The position numbers and the translations under genes are program-made. DNA of 7,262 nt from an uncultured Synergistia bacterium (GTDB lineage: Bacteria; Eremiobacterota; SpSt-956; JAKJGF01), in NCBI GenBank assembly GCA_937888925.1, contig CALARM010001134.1, positions 1 to 7,262 on the forward strand. Reading direction: 5' to 3'. The notes below the pieces were generated by a model that had not been told where the DNA came from, did not search any database, and saw only the letters and a program-made list of their open reading frames with translations. How positions within the stretch are numbered: position 1 is the first letter of the stretch; every line of letters starts with the position of its first letter. Positions 1-7,047 of the stretch are shown here, piece by piece.

Positions 1-558
1 GCTACAGGACTTATAAGGGACCGTGACACAGACATACCGATCATAGCAATGACTGCCCATGCCATGAAGGGAGACAGGGAAAGGTTTTTATCGGAAGGTA
101 TGAATGATTACATAGCAAAACCTTTAAAATTAAAGGAAGTCTTAGAGGTAATAGAGAAATATACTTCTTCTGAAGAAGTGCCTGATGAAGGGCGTGATAC
201 GATTTCATCAGAAACTTCAGCCGAAGCTGATGTCATAATAAATAAAAAAGAAGCTCTCGAAGCCATCGGCAATGATGAAGAACTCCTTAAAGAAATGTAT
301 AATATATTTATAGAAGAAGCTCCTTCTCTGATGAAAAATCTCAAAATAGCTATAAAAGAAGGTAAATCACCCGATATTACTTTGAACAGTCATTCCCTGA
401 AAAGTTCTTCTGGCCACATTGGAGCAAAAACGATGGAGAAACTCGCCTATCAGATGGAACGGGCAGGCAAAAATGGAGAGATTTCCGATTTATCTGATCT
501 CTACGAAAATCTTCAGAAAGAACTTGATAAAGTTATAGCAGTTATCGGTGAAGAGTGA
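1..558 (+). CDS. C-terminal part of a REC-HPt protein, probably a hybrid histidine kinase (5' end outside window)
   Basis: The reading frame is open from base 1 and ends at TGA 556-558, so 185 codons are visible and the start lies to the left. Residues 1-54 are the second half of a receiver domain. They carry the conserved beta4 Thr (T18, in MTAHA) and the beta5 Lys-Pro (K40, in AKPL), while the phosphoacceptor Asp lies outside the window. An acidic, Ser/Thr-rich linker (about 55-80) leads to an HPt domain (about 80-180). Its phosphorylatable His is H131 (codon 391-393) in the motif [12 protein letters not shown], which matches the usual HPt pattern H-x-L-K-G-S-S/A. This REC-then-HPt order is typical of the tail of BarA-type hybrid sensor kinases, where the phosphoryl group goes from REC Asp to HPt His and then to a separate response regulator. 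The kinase part itself is not seen, so 'hybrid kinase' is inference. The gene converges on the next one with a 12-base gap and no clear terminator between them. Confidence 0.9.
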   Translation, partial: ATGLIRDRDTDIPIIAMTAHAMKGDRERFLSEGMNDYIAKPLKLKEVLEVIEKYTSSEEVPDEGRDTISSETSAEADVIINKKEALEAIGNDEELLKEMYNIFIEEAPSLMKNLKIAIKEGKSPDITLNSHSLKSSSGHIGAKTMEKLAYQMERAGKNGEISDLSDLYENLQKELDKVIAVIGEE

Positions 559-570
559 CCTGGATTAAAA

Positions 571-1314
571 TCACCGTTCAACGTCATCAAAATTCAGAAT
601 ATCCATAGAATCTTTTTTTATCGCCATAGCATAAATCTTATTTTTAGATAAATACTTCAGTGCTTCATCAGGAAAATATAGTGTGGAAAATATCGGTATA
701 ATTTCATAACCTTTATACTCGGGGAAATAATCAAAAAATTCACAAGTTTTTATTAACTGAATGTAATTATTCATATAATCCTGTTTCGGAGAGGCTTTTG
801 TTTCATTAAGAAGAATTTTATTTCCATATACTGCTATAATATCGAATTCTCTTGATTTTTCCCGGCATTTACTATTCTTTTTAGTTCTTCTTATCATAAG
901 GTCATCGCAATCTGTAAGACTGAAACGTTTTTCTGCAACTTCTTCTATATTGGGAATGACCATATCTTCAAGAATAGTTCCCCATTTATTTGCCAGGTCT
1001 CCCCATTTCTTATTCATTTTTTCCCTGTCTTTTTCCATAGTTTCTCTGAATCTGTCCAATTCTTCATGTAATTTTCTTGTATCTTCCTTCATATCTTCAC
1101 TGTTTTTTGCCAGTTTCTCATCAAGTCTTTCAGCACTTTTCTTCATATCTTCTCTTGTTTTTTCTAAATCTTTTTTTATATCTTCCCTGAATTTTCTTGA
1201 ATCTTCCTTTAATTCATTGATTATCCTGTCTGTATTCATCTGGCTGTTCATCTGTATATAAGCAAGACGTTTTAACATCTCTTCCAGTTCTGATACTTTA
1301 TCTTCAATAATCAT
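571..1314 (-). CDS. Coiled-coil protein with C-terminal PD-(D/E)XK nuclease-like domain
   Basis: This 247-residue cytoplasmic protein has no signal peptide or membrane segment. Residues 1-31 are an amphipathic helix. About 32-108 form a highly charged coiled coil with an 11-residue (hendecad) periodicity. A hinge follows with the motif LANKWGTILEDMV (107-119), and then an alpha/beta domain to the end. That domain contains EFDIIAVYG and LLNETKAS, giving D158, E171 and K173 in the D...E-x-K layout of the PD-(D/E)XK fold; E116 could be the helical acidic residue. The layout (coil, a 'G-x-x-x-E-x-M-V' helix, then the D-ExK core) resembles a widespread family of uncharacterised bacterial proteins often annotated as DUF3782-type or hypothetical. 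Fold membership is my reading of motifs, and nuclease activity is not established. The start is ATG 1312-1314, with SD GGAGGAG (1321-1327) 6 bases upstream. It lies opposite to the signalling genes on both sides with its own promoter, so it is probably an independent unit. Confidence 0.82.
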   Translation of the reverse strand: MIIEDKVSELEEMLKRLAYIQMNSQMNTDRIINELKEDSRKFREDIKKDLEKTREDMKKSAERLDEKLAKNSEDMKEDTRKLHEELDRFRETMEKDREKMNKKWGDLANKWGTILEDMVIPNIEEVAEKRFSLTDCDDLMIRRTKKNSKCREKSREFDIIAVYGNKILLNETKASPKQDYMNNYIQLIKTCEFFDYFPEYKGYEIIPIFSTLYFPDEALKYLSKNKIYAMAIKKDSMDILNFDDVER

Positions 1315-1320
1315 TTCTTA

Positions 1321-1327
1321 CTCCTCC
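1321..1327 (-). promoter_or_regulatory. Ribosome binding site of the coiled-coil/nuclease-like gene
   Basis: Read on the minus strand this is GGAGGAG, with 6 bases between it and ATG 1312-1314. It is a strong match to the anti-SD sequence and fixes the start of the minus-strand gene. Confidence 0.85.
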
Positions 1328-1363
1328 CTTCTATAGTCGGAATAACTACTTCTTTATATTTAA

Positions 1364-1392
1364 ATTATAACAGTAAGAAAATATAAAATCAA
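1364..1392 (-). promoter_or_regulatory. Predicted sigma70-type promoter for the minus-strand gene
   Basis: On the minus strand there is a TTGATT -35 box (1387-1392; 4 of 6 consensus, including TTGA), a 17-base spacer and a perfect TATAAT -10 box (1364-1369). Transcription would begin near 1357, leaving a leader of about 40 bases before the ATG at 1314. The surroundings are AT-rich, so chance matches occur. The exact -10, the ideal spacing and the correct position together make this the better of the two promoters in the gap. Confidence 0.6.
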
Positions 1393-1439
1393 TCTCTATG
1401 AACTATGATTAGAATAGTGGTAATATTATTTTTTTTCTC

Positions 1440-1468
1440 TTTATAATTTTCTTCTTTTCCTATATAAT
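1440..1468 (+). promoter_or_regulatory. Predicted sigma70-type promoter for the PocR kinase operon
   Basis: On the plus strand there is a weak -35 box TTTATA (1440-1445; 4 of 6 consensus), a 17-base spacer and a perfect TATAAT (1463-1468). The expected transcription start is near 1475, about 60 bases ahead of the ATG at 1535. A second TATAAT at 1442-1447 has no acceptable -35 box. No other credible promoter lies between 1468 and 7047, so this one probably drives the whole four-gene run. Confidence 0.42.
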
Positions 1469-1471
1469 AGT

Positions 1472-1514
1472 TAGTGAAAAGTGAAAAGAATAAAATATTG
1501 CTCACTACTCACTA
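1472..1514 (+). repeat. Imperfect inverted repeat / stem-loop in the leader of the kinase operon
   Basis: Bases 1472-1484 (TAGTGAAAAGTGA) pair with 1502-1514 (TCACTACTCACTA) at 11 of 13 positions, with a 2x2 internal loop and a 17-base AT-rich apical loop. Each arm also contains a 7-base tandem repeat: GTGAAAA twice (1474-1487) and CTCACTA twice (1501-1514). The structure starts at about the predicted transcription start and ends 6 bases before the SD. It could be an operator, a 5'-end mRNA stem-loop, or a copy of a short dispersed palindromic repeat. It lacks a following T-run, so it is not an intrinsic terminator. Confidence 0.6.
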
Positions 1515-1520
1515 CTTAAC

Positions 1521-1527
1521 AGGAGAG
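1521..1527 (+). promoter_or_regulatory. Ribosome binding site of the PocR kinase gene
   Basis: AGGAGAG lies 7 bases before ATG 1535-1537 (9 bases counting only the AGGAG core). It supports that start and lies immediately after the leader stem-loop, so the accessibility of the site could depend on local RNA structure. Confidence 0.8.
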
Positions 1528-1534
1528 AAAACAA

Positions 1535-3829
1535 ATGGGAGAGCACGATAGAATAAAAAAACTTCATGACGAAATAGATATTCTTGCCGAAGATAATACT
1601 GAAAAAAAACAGTTACAGGAAATACTCAAACAAAAACTTATTTCCCCTGACCATCCCGATGTCAATACAGAGAATATAACCTTTTACGATCTCTTCCACA
1701 TAGATGAAATACAGAAGATTCAGGATATTTTTGCAGAAGCCACAGGTGTGGCATCAATCATTACGGAAATTGACGGCACCCCTATTACCAGACCGAGTAA
1801 TTTCTGCAGACTCTGCAATGATATTATAAGACAGACAGAGAAAGGAAGGAGAAACTGTTATCATTCCGATGCCATGATCGGGAAATACAATCCTTCAGGC
1901 CCTATTTCCCAGACATGTCTGAGCGGTTCCCTGTGGGACGCAGGGGCAAGTATCAGAGTAGGTGACAAGCATGTAGCGAACTGGCTTATAGGACAGATAC
2001 TTGACGAAGATGCCGATCTGGACAAAATGATGGATTATGCCAGGGAAATAGGAGCTGACGAAAAAGAATATTACAGTGCATTAAAAGAAGTAAAAAGAAT
2101 GCCTGTGGCACAGTTCAAAAAGATTTCAGAGGCTCTGTTTCTCATAGCAAATCAGCTTTCTTTGCTTGCCATACAGAATATTCAGATAGAAAGAGATCTG
2201 AGAGAAAGTGAAGAGAAATTCAGAATTATAGGTAATTCTGTGAGCGATGGCATTGTTATGCTTGATGTAGAAGGAAATATTTCTATCTGGAATAAAGGAG
2301 CGGAGAAAATATTCGGATACAGAAGACAGGAAGCAACAGAAAAAAATTTTATCAGATTGATTGTTCCGGAAAGATTTCATAGTATTTGTCTTGAAATTTT
2401 TAAGGAATTCATGAAGGCAGGTAAAGAGATAACAGCAGAAAAAACCTTTGAAATGACAGCCACAAGAAAAAACGGAGCAGAATTTCCGGTAGAAATTTCT
2501 CTTTCATCTGTAAACATAAAAGGATTCTGGCATGCTACAGGTATTTTAAGAGATATAACACAGAGGAAAAAAATAGAAGAAGCTATAAGATACAGTGAAA
2601 GCTTCCTCCGCTCTACTATAGATTCTCTTTCGGCACATATTGCCATAGTGGACGAATATGGAGAAATTATTACCGTAAATAAGGCATGGGAAGATTTCGC
2701 CATTGAAAATCATGTAGAAGTAAATGTCTGTGAAGGTGCAAATTATCTTCACGTCTGCGACGGAGCTACAGGAGAATTTGCCGGAGAAGCAAGAGCTTTT
2801 GCCGAAGGAATAAGAAAGGTAATGAAAGGTGAGAAAGATGTATTTTCTCTTGAATATTCCTGCGACTCTCCGGTAGAACAGAGATGGTTTACGGGAAAAG
2901 TAACAAAATTTTCTAATGGAGGCGCTGTAAGAATAGTGATTTCTCATGAAAATATTACAGACAGAAAGAAAGCCGAAGAAGAAGTATGGGAAAGTCACAG
3001 AAAACTTGAAGAAACCTATAGAGAACTCAAATCTGCTCAATCTGCAATACTTCAGAGGGAGAAAATGGCTTCCATAGGACAGTTAGCCGCAGGAGTGGCT
3101 CATGAAATAAATAATCCCATAGGGTTTGTTTCCGGAAATTTAAGGGCTCTCAATAAATATATAGATAAATTTACTGAATTTATTGATTTTCAGTCAGAGA
3201 TTATAGAAAAACTGAATGTAAGCGAAGCAGTTGAAGAACTTAAAACAAAGCAGAATAAACTGAAGATTGAGTATATAAAAGAAGATATAAAAGATCTCAT
3301 TAAAGAATCGCTCGATGGCACAGAAAGGGTAAGTAAAATAGTTCAAAATTTAAAAACTTTTTCACGAATAGATGAAGCTTCTTATAAAGTGGCCGATATT
3401 AATGAATGTATTGAAAGCACTGTAAATATTGTGTGGAATGAACTTAAATATAAGGCGGAAGTAAAAAAAGATTACGGAAATATTCCACACATTAAATGTT
3501 ACCCTCAGGAACTCAATCAGGTATTTATGAATTTACTTGTAAATGCCTCTCATGCAATTGAACATTTCGGCGAGATCATTATAAAGACCTGGCATGACAG
3601 AGAGAATATTTTTATATCCGTATCGGATACGGGGTGCGGCATATCTGAAGAGGTAAAAAATAGAATTTTCGAGCCTTTTTTTACCACAAAAGATGTAGGG
3701 AAAGGAACAGGTCTCGGTTTGAGCATAACCTATGATATAATAAAAAAGCATAATGGAGAAATCACTGTGGAAAGTGAAATGGGAAAGGGAAGTACTTTTA
3801 CAGTGAAAATACCTGTCACGGAGATGTAA
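1535..3829 (+). CDS. Soluble sensor histidine kinase, PocR-PAS-PAS-HisKA-HATPase
   Basis: This 764-residue protein has no membrane segment or signal peptide and is a cytoplasmic sensor kinase. A short charged helix (1-45) precedes a PocR-type ligand-binding domain (about 50-215). That domain has the Cys set C91, C94, C108 and C128 and the closing NWLIGQIL strand (149-156). PAS1 spans about 223-345, ending in the usual [11 protein letters not shown] linker. PAS2 (about 352-478) is a variant with NYLHVC (403-408) and EYSCDSP...RWF (440-452). A coiled coil (480-508) leads to the dimerisation domain with phospho-His H523 (codon 3101-3103) in AHEINNPIG. The ATPase follows: N666 and N670 in the N box, DTGCG 698-702, EPFFTTK 713-719 and GTGLGLS 724-730. 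All catalytic motifs look intact. The H-to-N-box distance (143 residues) is about 36 longer than in the next gene and is helical, as in some kinases with a long dimerisation helix. PocR domains are proposed to sense small organic molecules; the ligand here is unknown. This is the first gene of the operon. Confidence 0.93.
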   Translation: MGEHDRIKKLHDEIDILAEDNTEKKQLQEILKQKLISPDHPDVNTENITFYDLFHIDEIQKIQDIFAEATGVASIITEIDGTPITRPSNFCRLCNDIIRQTEKGRRNCYHSDAMIGKYNPSGPISQTCLSGSLWDAGASIRVGDKHVANWLIGQILDEDADLDKMMDYAREIGADEKEYYSALKEVKRMPVAQFKKISEALFLIANQLSLLAIQNIQIERDLRESEEKFRIIGNSVSDGIVMLDVEGNISIWNKGAEKIFGYRRQEATEKNFIRLIVPERFHSICLEIFKEFMKAGKEITAEKTFEMTATRKNGAEFPVEISLSSVNIKGFWHATGILRDITQRKKIEEAIRYSESFLRSTIDSLSAHIAIVDEYGEIITVNKAWEDFAIENHVEVNVCEGANYLHVCDGATGEFAGEARAFAEGIRKVMKGEKDVFSLEYSCDSPVEQRWFTGKVTKFSNGGAVRIVISHENITDRKKAEEEVWESHRKLEETYRELKSAQSAILQREKMASIGQLAAGVAHEINNPIGFVSGNLRALNKYIDKFTEFIDFQSEIIEKLNVSEAVEELKTKQNKLKIEYIKEDIKDLIKESLDGTERVSKIVQNLKTFSRIDEASYKVADINECIESTVNIVWNELKYKAEVKKDYGNIPHIKCYPQELNQVFMNLLVNASHAIEHFGEIIIKTWHDRENIFISVSDTGCGISEEVKNRIFEPFFTTKDVGKGTGLGLSITYDIIKKHNGEITVESEMGKGSTFTVKIPVTEM

Positions 3830-3854
3830 TATTTTCCTTTTCAGTTGCTTCGAG

Positions 3855-3863
3855 AAAGGGTGG
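3855..3863 (+). promoter_or_regulatory. Ribosome binding site that decides the start of the second kinase
   Basis: AAAGGGTGG sits just before ATG 3866-3868, giving 6 bases between AAAGG and the ATG. The in-frame TTG at 3845 lies upstream of this site and has no SD of its own, so ATG 3866 is preferred. GTG 3869 directly after it is a possible alternative. Nearly the same block (AAAGG, G-rich, TAATGGTG) precedes the last gene in the window. Confidence 0.65.
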
Positions 3864-3865
3864 TA

Positions 3866-6304
3866 ATGGTGGAAACTGTTGACAGAGAAATAGAGTTACA
3901 TAGAATTATCGTAAATAATATGGCAGAAGGAGTCTGTATTGTAAGGGAGTCCGACGGAATTATAATTTATGCCAATCAAAAATTTGAAAAATTATTCGGC
4001 TATTCTTCAGGAGAATTAAATGGTAAACATGTTAATATCCTTAATTATTCAGATAACGCAAAAAGTGCTTATGATACGTACCTTGAAATTACAGATAAAA
4101 TAACCGCTTACGGCGAGGCTACCTATGAAGTTCATAATGTAAAAAAAGACGGAAACCCCTTCTGGTGTAAAGCTACTACATCTCTGTACAACCACCCTGA
4201 GCACGGAAAAATTTATGTGGCAGTTCAGGCAGATATTACAGAAATCAAAAAAATAGAGGAAGAACTTCGGAGCAGTGAAAAAAAATACAGAGAATTAGTA
4301 GAACTTGCCCAGGAAGGTATATGGATGATTGATGACGGAGGATATACAACCTTTGTTAATGATAAAATGTGTGAAATGTTAGGCTATACCAGAGAAGAAA
4401 TGATGGGAAAAAATCTATTTTCTTTTATGGACGAAACGTATCTGGAGATATGCAGGGAAAAAATAGAAAGACGTAAAAAAGGGATTAAAGAACAGCATGA
4501 ATTTAAATTTTTGAAGAAAGACGGCCGGAAGATTTATACACTTCTGTCTACTTCTCCTGTTACTGATAATAAAGAAAATTATAAAGGTGCCTTAGCATTC
4601 ATTTCCGATATAACACAGAGAAAAGAAGCTGAAGAAGCATTAAAAGAAACGATGCTGAAATATCAGTTACTTTTCGAAACTGCATCCAGTGCCGTAATGC
4701 TTCTTGATAGCAAAACGTTCGAAATACGTGAGGCAAATAAAACCTGTATGTCTATGTACGGATACAACAGAGAAGAACTCCTCACTATGAGATCTTTTCA
4801 ATTATCGGCAGAACCTGAGAAACCCTTCTCATCTATAAAAGAAAATTCCATTTCCTTTATACCACTCAGATATCATAAGAAAAAAGATGGTACAGTATTT
4901 CCGGTTGAGATTATCTGTAATATTATTACCATAAAAGATCGTGACGTTTTACTTGCAGACATAAGAGATATTACGGATAGAATAAACCTGGAGGAAGCTC
5001 TGTCTTACAGATTTGTCATAGAAAAACTTCTGGCAGAAATGGCAGGAAAATTCGTTGCTATAAAATCAGATGACATTCACAGAGAATTGCGAAACTCCCT
5101 CAAGGTGATCGGAGAATTACTGGATGTTGACAGAACCTATATGGTTTTATTTTCGGATAAAAGTGGCAAAATTATTAAAACTCTGGAATGGTGTAAAGAA
5201 ACTATTGAACCCTACATTGAAAAAGATGCATCTCTCTTTTCTATAAAAAACTTTAAATGGGTTCACGAAAAAATGCAAAAAGGAGAATATATTTTTGTTT
5301 CAGCCATGTCAGACCTTCCCGGTGAGGCGGATTTTGAAAAAAAATTCTGGACCGAAAAAAAAGTAAAATCTCTTCTTGCTTTTCCTATGATTTCAGGTAA
5401 TAAACTGATCGGCTTCCTGGGCTTTTCATCTATAAAGAAAGAAAGGAAATGGAAAGAAGAAGATGTTAATTTTACAAGGCTTGCAGGAGAACTTTTCACA
5501 CATGTCCTGGAAAGAAAACGTATGGAAGATGAATTACGATACAATGAAGAGATGCTTAAAGATTATTCTGAAAAACTGGAAGACATGGTAAAAGAAAGAA
5601 CTAAAGAACTGGAAGAAACAAGGGAAAAACTTATAAGACAGGAAAAACTGGCAGTAATCGGTAAAATGGCAGGCAGTGTGGGACATGAACTGCGCAACCC
5701 TCTCGGAGTTATTTCCAATGCAGTTTATTTCCTCAAACTGGTTCTTTCCTCTTCAGAGAATACTGTAAAAGATTATCTGAATATTATATCGGAAGAAGTA
5801 AAAAAATCAGATAAAATTATAAGTGATTTACTGGATTTTGCCCGTATAAAATCTATTGATAAAGTTGAAATATCTTTATCGGAAATATTTTCTGATATTC
5901 TGGAAACATATACAATAACGGACAATATAAAAGTAATTAACAGAATTTCAGGAGAATTACCATACATATATGCAGACAGAAACCATGTGGTTCAAATATT
6001 CGGCAATTTAATAATAAACGCATGTCAGGCCATGCCTCAGGGAGGGGAACTGTTTATAGAAGCTGAAGTTGTTAAGAATTCTATAAGTATTTCCATAGGC
6101 GATACAGGATGTGGTATTTCTGAAGACAATATAACTAAAATATTTGAACCGCTTTTTACTACAAAACCCAGAGGCATTGGTCTTGGACTCTGTATATGTA
6201 AAAATCTTCTGTCTGCTAACGGAGGAAACATAGAGGTAAAAAGTGCTGAATATAAAGGCACTGTTTTTACTGTGACATTACCTGTGAAAGAGGTGAACCA
6301 ATGA
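3866..6304 (+). CDS. Soluble sensor histidine kinase, PAS-PAS-PAS-GAF-HisKA-HATPase
   Basis: From ATG 3866 the product has 812 residues and no membrane segment. Three PAS domains come first (about 12-133, 138-257, 262-378); the first two end in clear DIT-x(2,3)-K-x-(I/A)-EEx(L/A) linkers and the third in the related DITDRINLEEA. A GAF domain (about 385-552) ends in the typical strand-helix stretch SLLAFPMISGNKLIGFLGF (502-520). A coiled coil (about 553-595) joins it to the dimerisation domain with phospho-His H607 (codon 5684-5686) in GHELRNPLGV. The ATPase has N714 and N718 (N box), DTGCG 746-750, EPLFTTK 761-767 and GIGLGL 770-775. All motifs needed for autophosphorylation are present. PAS and GAF domains bind varied small molecules or cofactors, and nothing here identifies a ligand. 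It lies 36 bases after the PocR kinase with no promoter between them. Its stop overlaps the next start (ATGA, 6301-6304), so it is co-transcribed with the receiver gene that is its probable partner. Confidence 0.92.
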   Translation: MVETVDREIELHRIIVNNMAEGVCIVRESDGIIIYANQKFEKLFGYSSGELNGKHVNILNYSDNAKSAYDTYLEITDKITAYGEATYEVHNVKKDGNPFWCKATTSLYNHPEHGKIYVAVQADITEIKKIEEELRSSEKKYRELVELAQEGIWMIDDGGYTTFVNDKMCEMLGYTREEMMGKNLFSFMDETYLEICREKIERRKKGIKEQHEFKFLKKDGRKIYTLLSTSPVTDNKENYKGALAFISDITQRKEAEEALKETMLKYQLLFETASSAVMLLDSKTFEIREANKTCMSMYGYNREELLTMRSFQLSAEPEKPFSSIKENSISFIPLRYHKKKDGTVFPVEIICNIITIKDRDVLLADIRDITDRINLEEALSYRFVIEKLLAEMAGKFVAIKSDDIHRELRNSLKVIGELLDVDRTYMVLFSDKSGKIIKTLEWCKETIEPYIEKDASLFSIKNFKWVHEKMQKGEYIFVSAMSDLPGEADFEKKFWTEKKVKSLLAFPMISGNKLIGFLGFSSIKKERKWKEEDVNFTRLAGELFTHVLERKRMEDELRYNEEMLKDYSEKLEDMVKERTKELEETREKLIRQEKLAVIGKMAGSVGHELRNPLGVISNAVYFLKLVLSSSENTVKDYLNIISEEVKKSDKIISDLLDFARIKSIDKVEISLSEIFSDILETYTITDNIKVINRISGELPYIYADRNHVVQIFGNLIINACQAMPQGGELFIEAEVVKNSISISIGDTGCGISEDNITKIFEPLFTTKPRGIGLGLCICKNLLSANGGNIEVKSAEYKGTVFTVTLPVKEVNQ
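6291..6295 (+). promoter_or_regulatory. Ribosome binding site of the REC-REC gene, inside the end of the kinase gene
   Basis: AGGTG (extended AGAGGTGA) lies 5 bases before ATG 6301-6303 within the last codons of the kinase gene. With the ATGA overlap this suggests translational coupling and a fixed kinase-to-regulator ratio. Confidence 0.65.
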
Positions 6305-7047
6305 ATATTCTCATAGTAGATGATGATCCAATGATGGCCAAAACCCTTTCTGATATTATAAAATTGAAAGGTTATGAAGCAGATATGTCCATTTCCGGGA
6401 AAGAAGCTTTTTCGAAATTGAAAGATAAAGAATTTCACTGTGTCATAAGTGATATCAAAATGCCCGGCATGAGCGGCCTTGAATTATACAGGATTATAAA
6501 ACAAAAATTCAATTATATTCCTGTAATACTTATGTCTGCCTACAGTTCCGAGAATATTATAGAAAAAGCCCTGGCAGAAGGTGTTATATCAGTTCTTACA
6601 AAACCGCTGGATATAAATCTCATACTGAATTTCCTCTCCTTTCTTCAAAAAGAGAAAAATATTGCCATTATAGACGATGATCCCATATTCTCATCTGCTC
6701 TGGAGCATTTATTGAAAATAAGAAATTATAATATTACCATGAAAAATGACCCGGAAAATATCTTTGACGTAATTACCGAAAGAACAGATGTAGTGCTTCT
6801 GGATATGAATCTGGGTGGTACAGATGGTCTTCAATTATTTACAAAGATCAGGGAAAAATTTCCTCTTTTACCTGTTATACTTATAACAGGCTTTGGAGAG
6901 CTTATGTTTGAAAAAATAGAAAAGGCTATTACAGGAGGAGTGTTAGGCTGTTTTCACAAGCCTTTTTCAATAAAGGAACTGTCGGAGTCTCTTCTGAATA
7001 TCAGAAATAATGAACTTATAAGATTTTTCAGAAGAAAGGGGGGGTAA
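6301..7047 (+). CDS. Tandem receiver protein (REC-REC), response regulator without output domain
   Basis: This 248-residue protein consists of two complete receiver domains and only a short basic tail (RFFRRKGG). REC1 (about 1-115) has acidic pocket residues D7 and D8, phosphoacceptor D51 (codon 6451-6453) in SDIKMPGMSG, switch S79 and K101 in TKPL. REC2 (about 118-235) has D125-D127, phosphoacceptor D168 (codon 6802-6804) in LLDMNLGGTDG, switch T196 and K220 in HKPF. Both domains therefore look able to be phosphorylated. REC2 lacks the common Pro after the acceptor Asp (MNLGG rather than K-M-P-G). No DNA-binding, HD-GYP, GGDEF or other effector domain follows. It could act as a phosphate relay or sink, an allosteric partner, or a two-step acceptor for the two kinases upstream. 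The start overlaps the kinase stop by ATGA and the stop overlaps the next start by TAATG. The gene ends in a run of seven G that forms a slippery heptamer in frame. Confidence 0.93.
   Translation: MNILIVDDDPMMAKTLSDIIKLKGYEADMSISGKEAFSKLKDKEFHCVISDIKMPGMSGLELYRIIKQKFNYIPVILMSAYSSENIIEKALAEGVISVLTKPLDINLILNFLSFLQKEKNIAIIDDDPIFSSALEHLLKIRNYNITMKNDPENIFDVITERTDVVLLDMNLGGTDGLQLFTKIREKFPLLPVILITGFGELMFEKIEKAITGGVLGCFHKPFSIKELSESLLNIRNNELIRFFRRKGG
7035..7044 (+). promoter_or_regulatory. G-rich ribosome binding site and homopolymer at the REC-REC/REC junction
   Basis: AAA followed by seven G lies directly before TAATG. AAAGG (7035-7039) is 7 bases from ATG 7047 and can serve as the SD. The same bases are the last codons of the upstream gene, read AAG GGG GGG TAA, so the G run is both an RBS and a potential -1 slippage site (G GGG GGG in the zero frame). 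Confidence 0.6.

Noticed and set aside
49..51. ATG 49 as the start of a short REC/HPt gene
   Set aside because: The frame is open and encodes conserved receiver sequence from base 1 onward ([11 protein letters not shown]), so ATG 49 is an internal Met of a gene entering from the left.
546..576. CGGTGA/TCACCG inverted repeat as a bidirectional terminator between the convergent genes
   Set aside because: It has only 6 pairs across a 19-base loop, lies within coding ends and has no T-run on either side.
1071..1209. Short direct repeats as a possible CRISPR or mobile-element trace
   Set aside because: There are only two copies, both coding, exactly 40 codons apart within a repetitive coil; there is no spacer structure, terminal inverted repeat or transposase.
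950..1261. Plus-strand open frame rich in Ser and Phe, opposite the coiled-coil gene
   Set aside because: It is the antisense shadow of the Lys/Glu-rich coil on the minus strand, with no SD and a composition explained entirely by the complementary codons.
3845..3847. TTG as start of the second kinase
   Set aside because: It lies upstream of the AAAGGGTGG SD and has no SD itself; ATG 3866 is well placed and the extra seven residues match nothing.
3830..3865. Separate promoter or terminator between the two kinase genes
   Set aside because: The 36-base gap has no -10/-35 pair and no hairpin, which fits co-transcription.
6037..6438. Minus-strand open frame across the kinase/REC junction
   Set aside because: It is opposite two well-supported genes, has no SD or recognisable domain, and the overlap region is fixed by the ATGA junction.
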